Position numbers and translations under genes: made by a program
Notes under the pieces: generated by a model
Database searches by the model: none
Seen by the model: the letters and a program-made list of their open reading frames with translations, nothing else
Told to the model about the DNA's origin: nothing
Part shown: one piece after another, positions 22,853 to 33,594 of the stretch
How the letters are laid out: the number at the start of each line of letters is the position of its first letter
Numbering within the stretch: the first letter of the stretch is position 1
NCBI RefSeq assembly: GCF_029227915.1
Contig: NC_079882.1
Location: 8,184,001-8,248,000 of the forward strand
Reading direction: 5' to 3'
From: Hydractinia symbiolongicarpus
Lineage: Eukaryota; Cnidaria; Hydrozoa; Anthoathecata; Hydractiniidae
DNA length: 64,000 nucleotides

Positions 22853-25800
22853 ATGATGCTGTTTCCAGTTCTTTTGATTTTGGTTGTGGCTAATCAAGGT
22901 ATGCTCTACTCTACCAATCTCGTGCAAAGAGGCAATTTGCCATCAGGTTTTGAGGACGAATTTTATACATTCATTAGAATAAATAATGATAGCAATAGCG
23001 AAACTATTTTATATGAAGAACAATTTAGTCAATATTTATTTAATTTTATTTAATTTTCACGCTTTAACGACCAACCCTATGTTGGACTTTTCCGGCCTAA
23101 AAAACCGACGAAGAAAAGGGGGCATAAAGTCTCTGTGGGCCAATTATCCCGAGCTACTTTCACCTAAATGATAAAATTTGGCACAGTTGTAGTATTTCTT
23201 GATTCGGACTCATTTTATGAGGTCGTAGGGACTACGAATGACGTTGCACTTCTCAAAAAAGGGCATATACCTCATTTCAAAACACAATTAAAATGCTTTA
23301 ACATTGATCATTGGTAAACTTGTTGCATCAACACCAAGAGATTGCTTTGTACAAAAGCTTCTTTGCAGTGTCATTAAGTATCCTTAGGAAAACCTACATA
23401 TGTATGTTGTTTACCACCTGGTAAGCCACATAAATATGCAGTAAATATTTATATTTTGTGTATGGATGTCTGCTGTTTTTAAAATTCAAAAAAGTTTACC
23501 CGCGTCCCAAAAATTGCATGAAAAATCTGCTGTAGTTATAACATTTCTCTCAAGAATTGTAGGTACAAAGTTAATCAGCTTTTGAGCATTAAACACAGGT
23601 ACTGCCTGAGTTACTTAAAAGTAAAAAAAGGAGGAATACATTGTGTACCTAGTGTGTATAATTGTTTTGTGTGAAAATAAGATTACATTTTTTTTTCTTT
23701 TTCTTTTATCCTATATTTTATATGTATTATTATAGAAATTTTTGCTGCAGAGCAAGTTGGTCAGATACAAAATGCTGTTACGGAATCTGGAAAAGGTATT
23801 CTACTATTGTGAAATCGAGTATTTGATTATTTTGTCACCTTAATTGTTAACTTAGAATTGTTAATCCCGACATCACAAGCAAAGTTCAAAATGAAGGCTT
23901 TATAGAAAAACCAGGTCATTTAAAAGTAAAACAATTTTTGAGTATAAAAACAATCAATGTTCACTCTCACTCTCTCTCTTGGATGACAAGTTTAAGGTGT
24001 CACCAGACATGCGGACGAAGTTTGAGCTAAAAAAAACAATATACAATGCCTTTTATGGAAAATAGCATCAAACCCCTTCTTCGTCTGACAAAACCTGAAG
24101 TTGGTGAAGACATTGATAAATTTGATAAATAAAACGTTGATATTGTCTTTGTTGCTTTCAATTCCCATAAAGTAAGTTATGTAACTCCCTTCAAAGTTAT
24201 GTTGTTTATGGTTTCAATAAGATAAAAATTTAAAATAGAAAATTTCACAAAGAAATTGGTTTTCTTTTTTAGCTGACGAGTATCCGACAGAACTTCAAGA
24301 TGGCAACAAAGAAGATAGTGACTTGGAGCTCGAAGAAGGTAAGTCTTTGCGGTAATACCAATATTCCAACAAAAACAAGTGGGGAAGAAGTATATTAAAC
24401 ATTCAGCTTATAAATCTAAGAAGCCAATGTACCAGTTTTTACTTTATTTATTTTATTTTATATTATTACAGGAAAAACCCATGACCCATTGTTCTTTGGA
24501 TCCAGACGATCATTTGGATTCAGACGATCATTTGGCTCAAGACGATCATTTGGCTCAAGACGATCATTTGGCTCAAGAAGACGTTTTTTTAACTCCAGAA
24601 GGCGTTTTACCAGTTCAAGGCGGCGTTTTGTTAGCTCAAGGAGGCGATTCATAAGTTCACGGAGACGATTTATCACTTCGCGAAGACGTTTCGTAAGTTC
24701 ACGAAGGCGATTCATAAGTTCACGGAGACGATTTATCACTTCGCGAAGACGTTTCGTCAGTTCACGAAGGCGATTTGTAAGTTCACGGAGACGATTTATT
24801 AGTTCGCGAAGACGTTTCATAAGTTCACGTCGACGATTTATCAGTTCGCGAAGACGGTTCCTCAGTTCACGGAGGCGATTTATCAGTTCGCGAAGACGTT
24901 TCGTAAGTTCACGAAGGCGATTCATAAGTTCACGGAGACGATTTATCACTTCGCGAAGACGTTTCGTCAGTTCACGAAGGCGATTTGTAAGTTCACGGAG
25001 ACGATTTATTAGTTCGCGAAGACGTTTCATAAGTTCACGTCGACGATTTATCAGTTCGCGAAGACGGTTCGTCAGTTCACGGAGGCGATTTATCAGTTCG
25101 CGAAGACGTTTCGTCAGTTCTCGGAGGCGGTTCGTCAGTTCCAGACGGCGTTTTATAAGTTACAGAAGAAGAAGTCTTACGAGACGCCGAAGTATTACTA
25201 GGCGAAGAAGCTTTGTTAGACGAAGAAGCGTTCTCAGACGAAGAAGCGTTTTCAGACGAAGAAGTGTTCTCAGACGAAGGAGCGTTCTTAGACGAAGAAG
25301 CCATCTAAGACGAAGGAGCGTTCTTAGACGAAGGAGCGTTCTTAGACGAAGAAGCGTTCTCAGACGAAGGAGCGTTCTTAGACGAAGAAGCCTTCTAAGA
25401 CGAAGGAGCGTTCACAGACGAAGGAGCGTTCTTAGACGAAGAAGCGTTCTAAGACGGAGAAGCCTCCTTAGACGAAGAAGCCTTCTAAGACGGAGAAGTG
25501 TTCTTAGACGAAGAAGGGTTCTCAGACGAAGAATCCTACTTAGACGAAGAAGCCTTCTCAGAAGAAGAAGCCTTCTTAGACGGAGAAGCCTTCTAAGACG
25601 GAGAAGCATCATGAGACGGAGAAGCAAGATCTGTAAAAGAGGTTCAAATCAGTGCAAAAGTAAGTATTAGAGCGCAAAATTTGATATAAAGAAATAAACA
25701 ACACGAAGCTTAATTTAGCTACCTTGTCAAAAAAATTGGTGGCAGGGAAAAAAAGTCATCTTTCTGTCTACCTTATGACTTTTTCCCTATAATTTATAGT

Positions 25801-26710
25801 CTTTTGTTTGCGTCTTTAAGGACATAGACCTTTAAATTATCTTCAGGCCCAGATTCCAAATACAGAGTAACTTGGAAGGCTGAAGGTAACAACAATCCTA
25901 AAAGCAAGTACTTTAGTCGCAAGGCACATGTTCCTCCTGGCAGTTCAGGACTGACAATTGGACGAGGTTATGATATGAAGGAGCGATCAAAAACAGAGGT
26001 TTATACTGATCTTATAAACGCCGGTGTTCCAAAAAAACAAGCTGAGAAATTGTCAGGTGGAGCAAAGTTGAAGGGTAGTGTAGCCAGAAATTATATAAAG
26101 GTAAGGTGATATTCTTTCTTATTTATTCTTTCATAGTCGGTAATCTCAAGTAAAGAGCTCTTAAACATTTGAAGTAGTCAACGAGCCTTATATCTACAAT
26201 AATTTTGCGCCAACGACATTGCTTGGGCACTCTTTGAAAACTTACTAAACGCTATCAAAGCTCTACTCTTATACCTTATACACAAAATATAAATACAAAT
26301 TTGATAATAAAAATATCCCTTATGTTTAGAATAACTTGAAAGGTATAGTTATATCAGAGAAAGCTCAAGAAAAGTTGTTCAACATTGCTATTAAAGAGAA
26401 AGTGAAAACTGCAAAAAGAATTTTCACAAAACCTGACGTGGTGAAAGCATATGGAAAGGCAGATTGGAACAAATTGAATCCAGCTATCAAAGGAACAGTT
26501 ATCGACTTGTTGTATCGTGGAGATTATACAGGCGGGAAAAAGGGAACCAGAAAATTCCTTCAAAAGGTAATCGTTAATAACGATTTGAAGAAATTTACTG
26601 AGATAATGAGCGACAAGAAAATTTGGGATAAATATGGCGTACCCCCTGATCGATTCAAACGAAGAAAAGAGTTTCTTGAGAAAGCTCTCAAGGAGCAAAA
26701 GAAACAATAG
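22853..26710 (+). CDS. Secreted poly-arginine repeat protein with pesticin/T4-type lysozyme-like domain (locus A)
   Basis: Six exons are inferred: 22853-22898, 23736-23795, 24273-24338, 24472-25659, 25847-26100 and 26330-26710. Together they give about 664 residues; the first four introns are phase 1 and the last is phase 0. Residues 1 to about 20 form a signal peptide (MMLFPVLLILVVANQ). Residues 36-57 are an acidic segment (DEYPTEL, DSDLELEE). Residues 58-453 are an array of about 28 SSRRRF(I/V) heptads and then about 26 RRRSVL-like hexads, ending in a two-cysteine cap (ICKRGSNQCK). The last two exons carry a lysozyme-like fold: WKAEGN with Glu466, GLTIGRGYD with Thr490 and Asp496, then NPAIKGTVIDLLYRGD. 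Glu-to-Thr is 24 residues and Thr-to-Asp is 6, close to the pesticin active site. The likely role is a secreted peptidoglycan-binding or muramidase-type effector; activity is inferred, not shown. Confidence 0.82.
24472..25659 (+). repeat. Exon 4 of locus A: tandem Arg-rich coding repeat
   Basis: The first part has a 21-bp unit (SSRRRFV/I), with a higher-order period of 210 bp visible between about 24700 and 25070. From about 25170 the unit is 18 bp (RRRSVL). Exon length is 1188 nt, an exact multiple of three, with phase 1 at both ends, so its repeat number can change without altering downstream frame. The repeat leaves long open frames on the opposite strand too; those are by-products. Confidence 0.92.
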
Positions 26711-28568
26711 AGCGGTAATGTGCAAAGAACTCTAATTTTTGTATTGTGTTGATGGACTTCTTTTTTTTTAGTTATTATTATTAATAGCACACACTATCAT
26801 ATAATTAAATATATAAGTAGGTTACCAACAATAACATTTAGCAGTATTTGTTTGTTAGTATTTGTAATTTTATAGAAGAACATTAATTTACTATAAAAGC
26901 GTATCGAACAGAACTCTATAGTAAAATGTTTTGAGCTTTAGGATCTAGGATCATTCTAGGAAATACATTTTAATGGAGTTATTTTTGTTATTCTTTTTAT
27001 ATTATCAACCCGAACTAACAGGTAATTAGATATATATTTAGATATTCACCGATAAAATTTAACAGACATTTTTTACTTTCTTTGTTATACGCTTTTGTGT
27101 AATGTGAGTGATTTTCAAAAACAGTCTTTTGCAAGACAGCGAGAAGTTTTTTTTTGTGCTTTTGACATATATCGCAACGCCCTGTTTCCCATGTCATTTA
27201 AATGTTACCCCAACTGTGGTTTTCAATGAAAATTGACAGACAAACGAAGTGAAACTTTTGACCCTATCACAGGTGGTTGGTGGTTTTGAAGGGAAAACAC
27301 GCAGTATTTAGAATCCATAATTATAACACGGTGTTTAATGTTTTTTTCTTTCTTTTTGTCTTTTAATAAACGAAATAATTAGCTTTTTAGTCTGCTTATT
27401 GACTGTCATTTTTCAGCAGGATAGACAGAGGGACAAATTGTGTCACCTTTTTTTAATTTTGTTCCGAAATTTATTTTACAATGGAACTTTACCCCTATAG
27501 TACACAGCACAGCACGTAGCAGTTTTTAGCGATCTTAAAAATGGTAATTGCGTACTCTTAACATGTCCAATGTTGCTTAACATTATGCTAGCATAACTAG
27601 CACTTGATAATCAAAGAGTGGTTTTTGGAATCTATGTTGAACAAAAATTTTTAAATACTTTTAAAAATCGCGCCTTAGTGTGCTATCTAGTACTTTTTTA
27701 AAATGTCAAGAGCTTAATTTGAAATTTTTCTACTTGCACAAATTTTTCTTGCAGTTGGGAGTTTATTTGATTCGCGGAAAATAGTCCTCAAAAATTGTTA
27801 AAAACACTGGATCCACGGAAATAAAACCTTTTTCATTGCCTATGATGTGTTATCGTCACAAAATGATTTTGCAAAAAATAGAGATACAAATTTGTTGTGT
27901 ATTTTGATTTTCTGCAGTTTGGAGAAAGGGAGATCTTCGTTTCGGGAGCCTTTTAAATGTGGAATTAATAACAGCTGGGTTTGTGATAGAGATTGGTATG
28001 GTGAACAAAACAGCTCGGAACGTAAAAACATTGATTTTTGTTGCTCCAAATTACGCTTCTTTCCAAAGTTGTCAGGAATTATTCTCGACCCCAGAGCTCT
28101 TTTTATCTCAAAAAGCTCTGAGGACGAGAGTGACTAGAAATTGAATTTATTGTATCTAAGAATTTAAAAAGATATTTGACGTTGTTTCTTATTCATGATT
28201 TGCACTGGTTCTATCACTGAATATTAATAAGAAAGTAATCAATAAAAAATCTGCGGTCTGTGGATGGAAAAATTTATCTTATTAATTAAACAATTAAGAG
28301 ATAAGTGATACTTTACGTTAAGTGGTTGACATTTATTCCTACTTTTAATGCTTTGTGAAGAGAATCATTATTCTTGTGGCTTCTCATATATACGTCAATA
28401 CTGGTATAATACTCTCGTTGTCTATAAAAGTAAAATCTAGACAGGAAGAAATAGTTCTAGGTTAGGGGCCTGTCAAAACAACTCTGTTAGATTTTTTGTT
28501 TGTTAGGTGCAAGTTGGAAATTCTGAAGAAGTGTTGCTTTGGCATTGCTGCTTACCAAAGTGGTAAAG
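26711..28568. other. Spacer between the two lysozyme-like genes
   Basis: It contains AT-rich sequence, an ATTAAA-like poly(A) signal about 100 bp after the stop of locus A, and the second fold-back repeat at 28081-28131. ORFs at 27840-28144 on both strands are overlapping and lack recognisable domains. No gene is supported. Confidence 0.55.
28081..28131. repeat. Short fold-back repeat, copy 2
   Basis: Arms CTCGACCCCAGAGCTCTTTT and AAAAAGCTCTGAGGACGAGAG form a near-perfect inverted repeat. It is related to 17058-17123 and 31630-31703. Confidence 0.7.
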
Positions 28569-31500
28569 ATGATACGATTTTTTCTGTTTTCCATACTACT
28601 GATTAATAATACAGGCAAGTTCTTAGTTTTGAATAGTATCCATTCTCATAAATGTGATTAGAAACACATATTAAACTTATATAGGAAAAATAACGTTGAA
28701 ATTGATGGAGATCTGTTGTGCATATCACACTGTCGTGACTTGAACTTGTTTTTGTGACAAAACATTACGTCAGTCAGTACTTTTGTGTTTTAGGGTGGGG
28801 GATTAGGGTAAAATGCAATAATTTTTGCTTAACATATAGTTCTTATCTCTATTATTTTCACAATACTTATAAAGAGATTTAATGCCTTTAAAAGGTTCTG
28901 GTGTCGTTATCACAAGCATACGTTTTTTGTTAGGAGTGCGTTGCATAAACTCGACCGATGTGACACAAAATGATGCTGGTGATTTCACACGAGGTAACTA
29001 AAAGCCATTTCATATCATTACATTTTTAGTACTTCTTCCAGAACAGATGGTTTGTATTATATCATTTATTAATGGAATTTTAAACCAAAAGCCAAGAATA
29101 ACCACATATATACAAAGGGACACGGAATCACGTGTTACTTTTATAAGTTTATGTATATACATCATACAACCAAATATAATTCTTTAACTTTTAAATAACC
29201 GATGGAAATTCTCTCGAGCTTCCGGCAAATGAGAAAGAAATCAAAGATTTAGAGTTAAAACACGGTAGGTTAGTGTGTCCATACTTCAATTGTAGTGAGA
29301 CTCATATTCTTCCGGCCAAAACATCAAGTGACTTACGCTAATATTGGCAGCGTAGATAAATTATACAGCAACCACACACATGAGCAGATTGTCAGAAAAG
29401 CAATACGGCTGTCTTGTTTTGTTCAGAAGGACTGGATGTATGATAAGGGAAACATGCACAACAGGCTAAACATTCAGGAAATTTTTCACGTAAAAGATAT
29501 TAGTTTTGATAAATTAACCTGTAGTTTCTAACCGAGTAACTTTTGTAACAAGAGCCTAACTTCATAACGATTCATCCAATTTCGAGCTCTCTCTTCATTC
29601 TTATTCCATATCTAGTTAACCATTTAAGGTAAGTTATTAAAAATTAACCAGCCATCGTTAAAATTTAACTATACTGCGAAACGTAATTTATCTGTAACGT
29701 TGCCATAAAAAATCGTGAGTGAGTTACGGGATTGATTATTGATTAGCTAAATTTTGCGAATTATTCTGAAGTTTTGCGCGTGGTGTTTGGAAAATTACAA
29801 TGAGAGAGGTTAATTTGCGTTAGTTCCCTAAAGCATCTTAATATTTATTTTTGCACTGTTCAATTTAAAATTATATATTTGATTTGTGTAATTTATGACA
29901 GGTGGTATTTTGCCAAAATACGACCCTCGCTTTTTCGGCTCAAGAAGAAGAAGATCGTTTAACTCTAGACGACGTTACGTTAGTTCCAGGCGACGTTACG
30001 TTAGATCTAGAAGACGTTACCTTAGCTCTAGAAGACGTTACCTTAGCTCTAGACGACGATATACTAGAAGAAGAAGAAGCTTCACCAGACGACGACGAAG
30101 CCTCACCAGAAGAAGAAGAGTTTCGAGACGCAGAAGAAGTTTTACCAGAAGAAGAAGAACTATGACACGAAGAAGAAGAACATCTAGAAGAAGAAGAACT
30201 GCGAGACGGAGAAGACGAGTTACTAGACGAAGAAGAAGAGTTTCGAGACGAAGAAGAAGAGTTATGAGAAGAAGAAGAACTGCGAGACGAAGAAGAATAT
30301 TTGTGCGACGAAGAAGAAGATTTTCAAGGAGAAGGACAAGCTGCAAAACAGGATCAGGGAAATGTAAAAGTGAGTTATATCTTTTTAAAATATGAGATAA
30401 AAAAGTTGTTTTATCGATCGTGACTCTTATGGAGTTAACTTTCATCATTTATTTTAGGTCCAAATCCTGCATATAAAATAATCTGGAAAGCCGAAGGTAA
30501 CAACAATCCGAAAAGTATATACTTCAGTCGTAGGGCACATGTTCCTCCTGGCGGTTCAGGTTTGACTATTGGACGAGGTTATGACATGAAAGAACGATCA
30601 AAAGAAGAGGCTTATAACGATCTTATAAAGGCCGGTGTTCCAAAAGAACAAGCCGAGAAATTGTCAGGTGGAGCAAAGTTACAGGGTAACGCAGCAAAAA
30701 ATTACTTGGAGGTGAGAATTGATATGCATTCCTGCAAAAAATATTTTGTGAGCTTGAGAACTTCGTTTAAGTCTCACGCAATCTGAACATGGTAAAGTCT
30801 ACTTGCCGTTCTTCACAAGAACTTAGGTTATATCTGAAAATTAAATAAAAGCATACCCACTCTGCCGGCTGCGGGAAATTGGTATGGCTGGTTTGTTTAC
30901 AAATTTTGAGAAAAGGTGAAATTTAAAAAAAAATAACGAAAAGACCAATAATTTTGAAACTCGGGAAAATAGTATTAGGGAACATAACTCTCTTATCAAT
31001 GGAATTTCCTTACCTCGCCATTTAAATAGAAAGAATTAGGATAAAGGAGATTAATTCTATGGAAACGTGTCGGCAGAAGCAGAAATGTTTGACTTAGAAA
31101 AACTAATTCGCCAATGTCATTAATTTCTTTCTAAGATTCCCGTTTCGATTTTGCTGCGAAAACACAACAAACAATGTTTTTTACATTTATTTTGTATTTA
31201 GAAGAACTTAAAAGGTATAGTTATATCTGAGAAAGCTCAAGAAAAGTTGTTCAACATTGCTGTAGAAGAGAAAGTGAAAGACGCGAAAAGAATATTCACA
31301 AAACCTGATGTAGTGAATGCTTATGGAAAAGCAGATTGGAATAAATTGAATCCAGCTATCAAAGGAACAGTTGTCGACATGTTGTATCGTGGGGATTACA
31401 AACCGTCAACTAGGAAGTTCCTACAAAAGGCAATTGTTGATAACGATTTAAAGAAGTTTACTGAAATAATGAGTAATGAGAGGGTTTGGGATAAGTATGG

Positions 31501-31606
31501 CGTACCCCCAGATCGATTTAAACGAAGAAAGGAATTCCTTGAAAATGCTGTCAAAGAACAGAAAAAGGAAGAAAAAAGACGAAAAGGGCAAATACCACGT
31601 CTTTGA
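28569..31606 (+). CDS. Secreted poly-arginine repeat protein with pesticin/T4-type lysozyme-like domain (locus B)
   Basis: This paralogue of the gene at 22.85 kb has the same six-exon layout: 28569-28614, 28934-28993, 29200-29265, 29902-30369, 30458-30711 and 31202-31606, about 432 residues. Exons 1, 2, 3 and 5 have exactly the same lengths as their partners (46, 60, 66 and 254 nt). Residues 1 to about 15 are a signal peptide (MIRFFLFSILLINNT). Exon 3 is acidic (SLELPANEKEIKDLEL). Exon 4 encodes SSRRRY heptads grading into (S/T)xTRRRR units, ending in a two-cysteine cap (SCKTGSGKCK). The lysozyme-like domain keeps Glu226, Thr250 and Asp256 (WKAEGN, GLTIGRGYD). Oddities: exon 1 uses a GC donor (ACAG|GCAAGT), and the exon 3 acceptor reads AA where AG is expected, so exon 3 may be skipped in frame. 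AATAAA lies at 31822-31827. Confidence 0.8.
29902..30369 (+). repeat. Exon 4 of locus B: Arg-rich coding repeat
   Basis: The 468-nt phase-1 exon is built from SSRRRYV/L heptads, then TRRRRSF/TSRRRRT-like units with runs of up to five arginines. It is less than half the length of the homologous exon of locus A (1188 nt), and Phe is replaced by Tyr in the first units. Confidence 0.9.
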
Positions 31607-31629
31607 TGTCTTGTCATTTGAACATTAGC

Positions 31630-31703
31630 CATTCTTGTCCCCCAGAGCTCTTTAAGATTAAAACCTCGGATGTTTATTTTAAAGAGCTCTGAGGTGGAGA
31701 ATG
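31630..31703. repeat. Short fold-back repeat, copy 3
   Basis: Arms CCCCCAGAGCTCTTTAAGA and its complement near 31678-31700 (TTTAAAGAGCTCTGAGGTGGA) lie just after the locus B stop and may form part of its 3' UTR. Confidence 0.7.
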
Positions 31704-31821
31704 AACTCAAACATTACTTTGTGGATAAAAATCAAATACAGAGAAGGAGAACACGTTGAAAGACTCTTTGGCAAGTAAAAACCTTGAACTTGTTAATGCA
31801 AAATACACACACGTTTGTTCC

Positions 31822-31827
31822 AATAAA
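31822..31827 (+). terminator. Polyadenylation signal of locus B
   Basis: Canonical AATAAA about 215 bp after the stop codon. Confidence 0.55.
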
Positions 31828-32133
31828 GTTTTATATGCATTTTCTATGAATTCTTCTTGGAATTATTGTTATTCAATTTGATATATTACGTATATAACAT
31901 ATAACCAAACTTTTCTATCACGTTTTTTTAAAAACTTCTTCCCATCTTCAAAATTGTGTTATTTCTTTGTATTTCTAATGTGTTGGTTGTCTATAAAAAA
32001 TAAGGCGATTTCAACAAGCCAAACTCCTTTACACAAATTTTCGGTGGTTTTATAAAAAAATAAACCTTTAACAATAAAAACAAAATTATGTTAGAATAGT
32101 TCTAAAGTCAATGACATAATGGTTGTGTTGACA

Positions 32134-32187
32134 GGAGGATTATCTCGGTTAATGAGTGCCTGTTCGTTAACCGAGATAAATCCTCCT
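32134..32187. repeat. Stem-loop with 19-20-bp arms
   Basis: AGGAGGATTATCTCGGTTAA is followed by a 14-base loop and TTAACCGAGATAAATCCTCCT; the arms pair with a single bulged A. No coding context. It may be the fused ends of a small TIR element. Confidence 0.75.
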
Positions 32188-32626
32188 CTCAAGGTTAATT
32201 TAAAATTATTACTGTCACTGCGTAACACAGTAAAATTACAAGAAGACGGAGCATAATCACATTCATATCTATGATCTGGAACAGCAGAAGGGTGATAAAG
32301 ACAGTTAAGGGGTTTATTGGTAAGATGCGATATCCCTAGGTGCTCTCACATTCTGACCTTAAAGTGACAAATACTTTTGCCATAATTAGTGGAGTTGCAG
32401 CCACCACACTTAAACTGGTAAACAAGACCAGAGCGTGAGTACTTAAGAAGAAGAATTACAATAGTTAAACTGAAATAAATGCGAAGTCTGCAGGTGGAGC
32501 TAAATACAAACGATGAGAATAATGCAGAAGTTTGCTACGAAAAAAAAAGTGAGAAACCATAATTTTTCTTTTAACAGCGTTCGATGCAGCGGGGTATGCT
32601 AACAAAGAATCTTTCATCTATATTAT

Positions 32627-32730
32627 AATGCCCGTATACGTCTGTCCGTCCGTCTGTCTGTCACGCAAAATGGTAGCTTAGCTGCGACGGGCGAACCCGT
32701 GGATTTTTCCACGGGCTAACGACTACAATC
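32627..32730. repeat. Dispersed repeat with (CTGT)n run and GC hairpin
   Basis: GTCTGTCCGTCCGTCTGTCTGTC precedes a GACGGGCGAACCCGTGG-type segment and the hairpin CCCGTGGATTTTTCCACGGG. A related sequence occurs inverted at 62510-62640. The transposon class is not determined. Confidence 0.6.
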
Positions 32731-33594
32731 GTGGACAAAAATATTGAGACTAAGGCTGTTTTTTACTCGTTATCCAAACATGGAGAAAACAGTCAAATAG
32801 TCAATTAATACCCTGCAGCCGACAGGCTGCAAAGTCGCCACTTTTGCACACAAGTAGGCCAGGCAGAGAGGGTTGAAAAGTTGCTAGTCACATTCAACAT
32901 TGACAAGTGAACTTTGACAAGTTCGAGATGTGTGAATCTAATATATAATGAGCCTACGCAATTACTTGTGGTGGCGAACTTCGAAATTCGTTGTCTTGTC
33001 CCAACATATTGTGACCACGATTGTAGTTTTAAAAAAAAGGCTATTGTTTAAAAAATATGAATGAAGAAAAAAAATCCGCACATCGTTTTAACAGGGTTAA
33101 CCCAAGCTCCATTTAGCTAAAACCAGAAGCTAATGAAAAATAACGGGATTATAAAAAGTTGGAGCTCGTAGAAGCCGATTTTTTTCTTGTTTATGACACA
33201 CTTTTAAGTAGAAGTTTCTACTGACTCAGCAATTTTGATGTTACGGTAAAATCATTTTATTATGTACTAAGACTTATAATTTTAGGATATAGTAAAACAA
33301 AAGCTATAAATAAAACACAGTGTAAATAATTAAGCTATTTAGACAGCTAAAAAAGGATTACTGCCACCATAAATGATCCGATTATTACACGCCGTTCTGC
33401 ATCAATTGTGAGATTATTGAATTGTTTGGTAGACCATTTAACGTTTTTCCACGGTATTGTAGGAACACCACTTATGCGTCTTTTTCCTCTTTATTTTCTT
33501 CAACTTCTATTGGTTCCGCCTTAGCAAACATTAAATGGATTGTTTTCCTGATTTTTAAAATCGGAATAACCACATTTCGGGCGTTGTTTATCAT

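Noticed and set aside
23980..24130. Short coding-like scraps (SPDMRTKFELKK, KPLLRLTKPEVGED) in intron 2 of locus A
   Set aside because: Each is under 30 codons, in different frames, with no recognisable family. Possibly an old insertion, but not supportable as a feature.
24379..24654. Plus-strand ORF rich in DDHLAQ repeats, and the similar ORF at 29902-30165
   Set aside because: Out-of-frame reading of the arginine-repeat exon; the frame does not connect to the flanking exons in phase 1.
24458..25030. 190-codon minus-strand ORF of RLRELINRLRELT-type heptads, and similar minus ORFs at 25077-25627 and 30038-30448
   Set aside because: They lie opposite the arginine-repeat exons. A 21- or 18-bp in-frame repeat without stops on one strand often lacks them on the other. 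There is no signal, start context or splice support.
27840..28144. ORFs on both strands between loci A and B
   Set aside because: They overlap each other and the fold-back repeat, and lack domains, signal peptides or splice phases matching the family.
29295..29531. 78-codon ORF in intron 3 of locus B
   Set aside because: No domain, no splice sites in phase, and absent from the paralogous intron of locus A.
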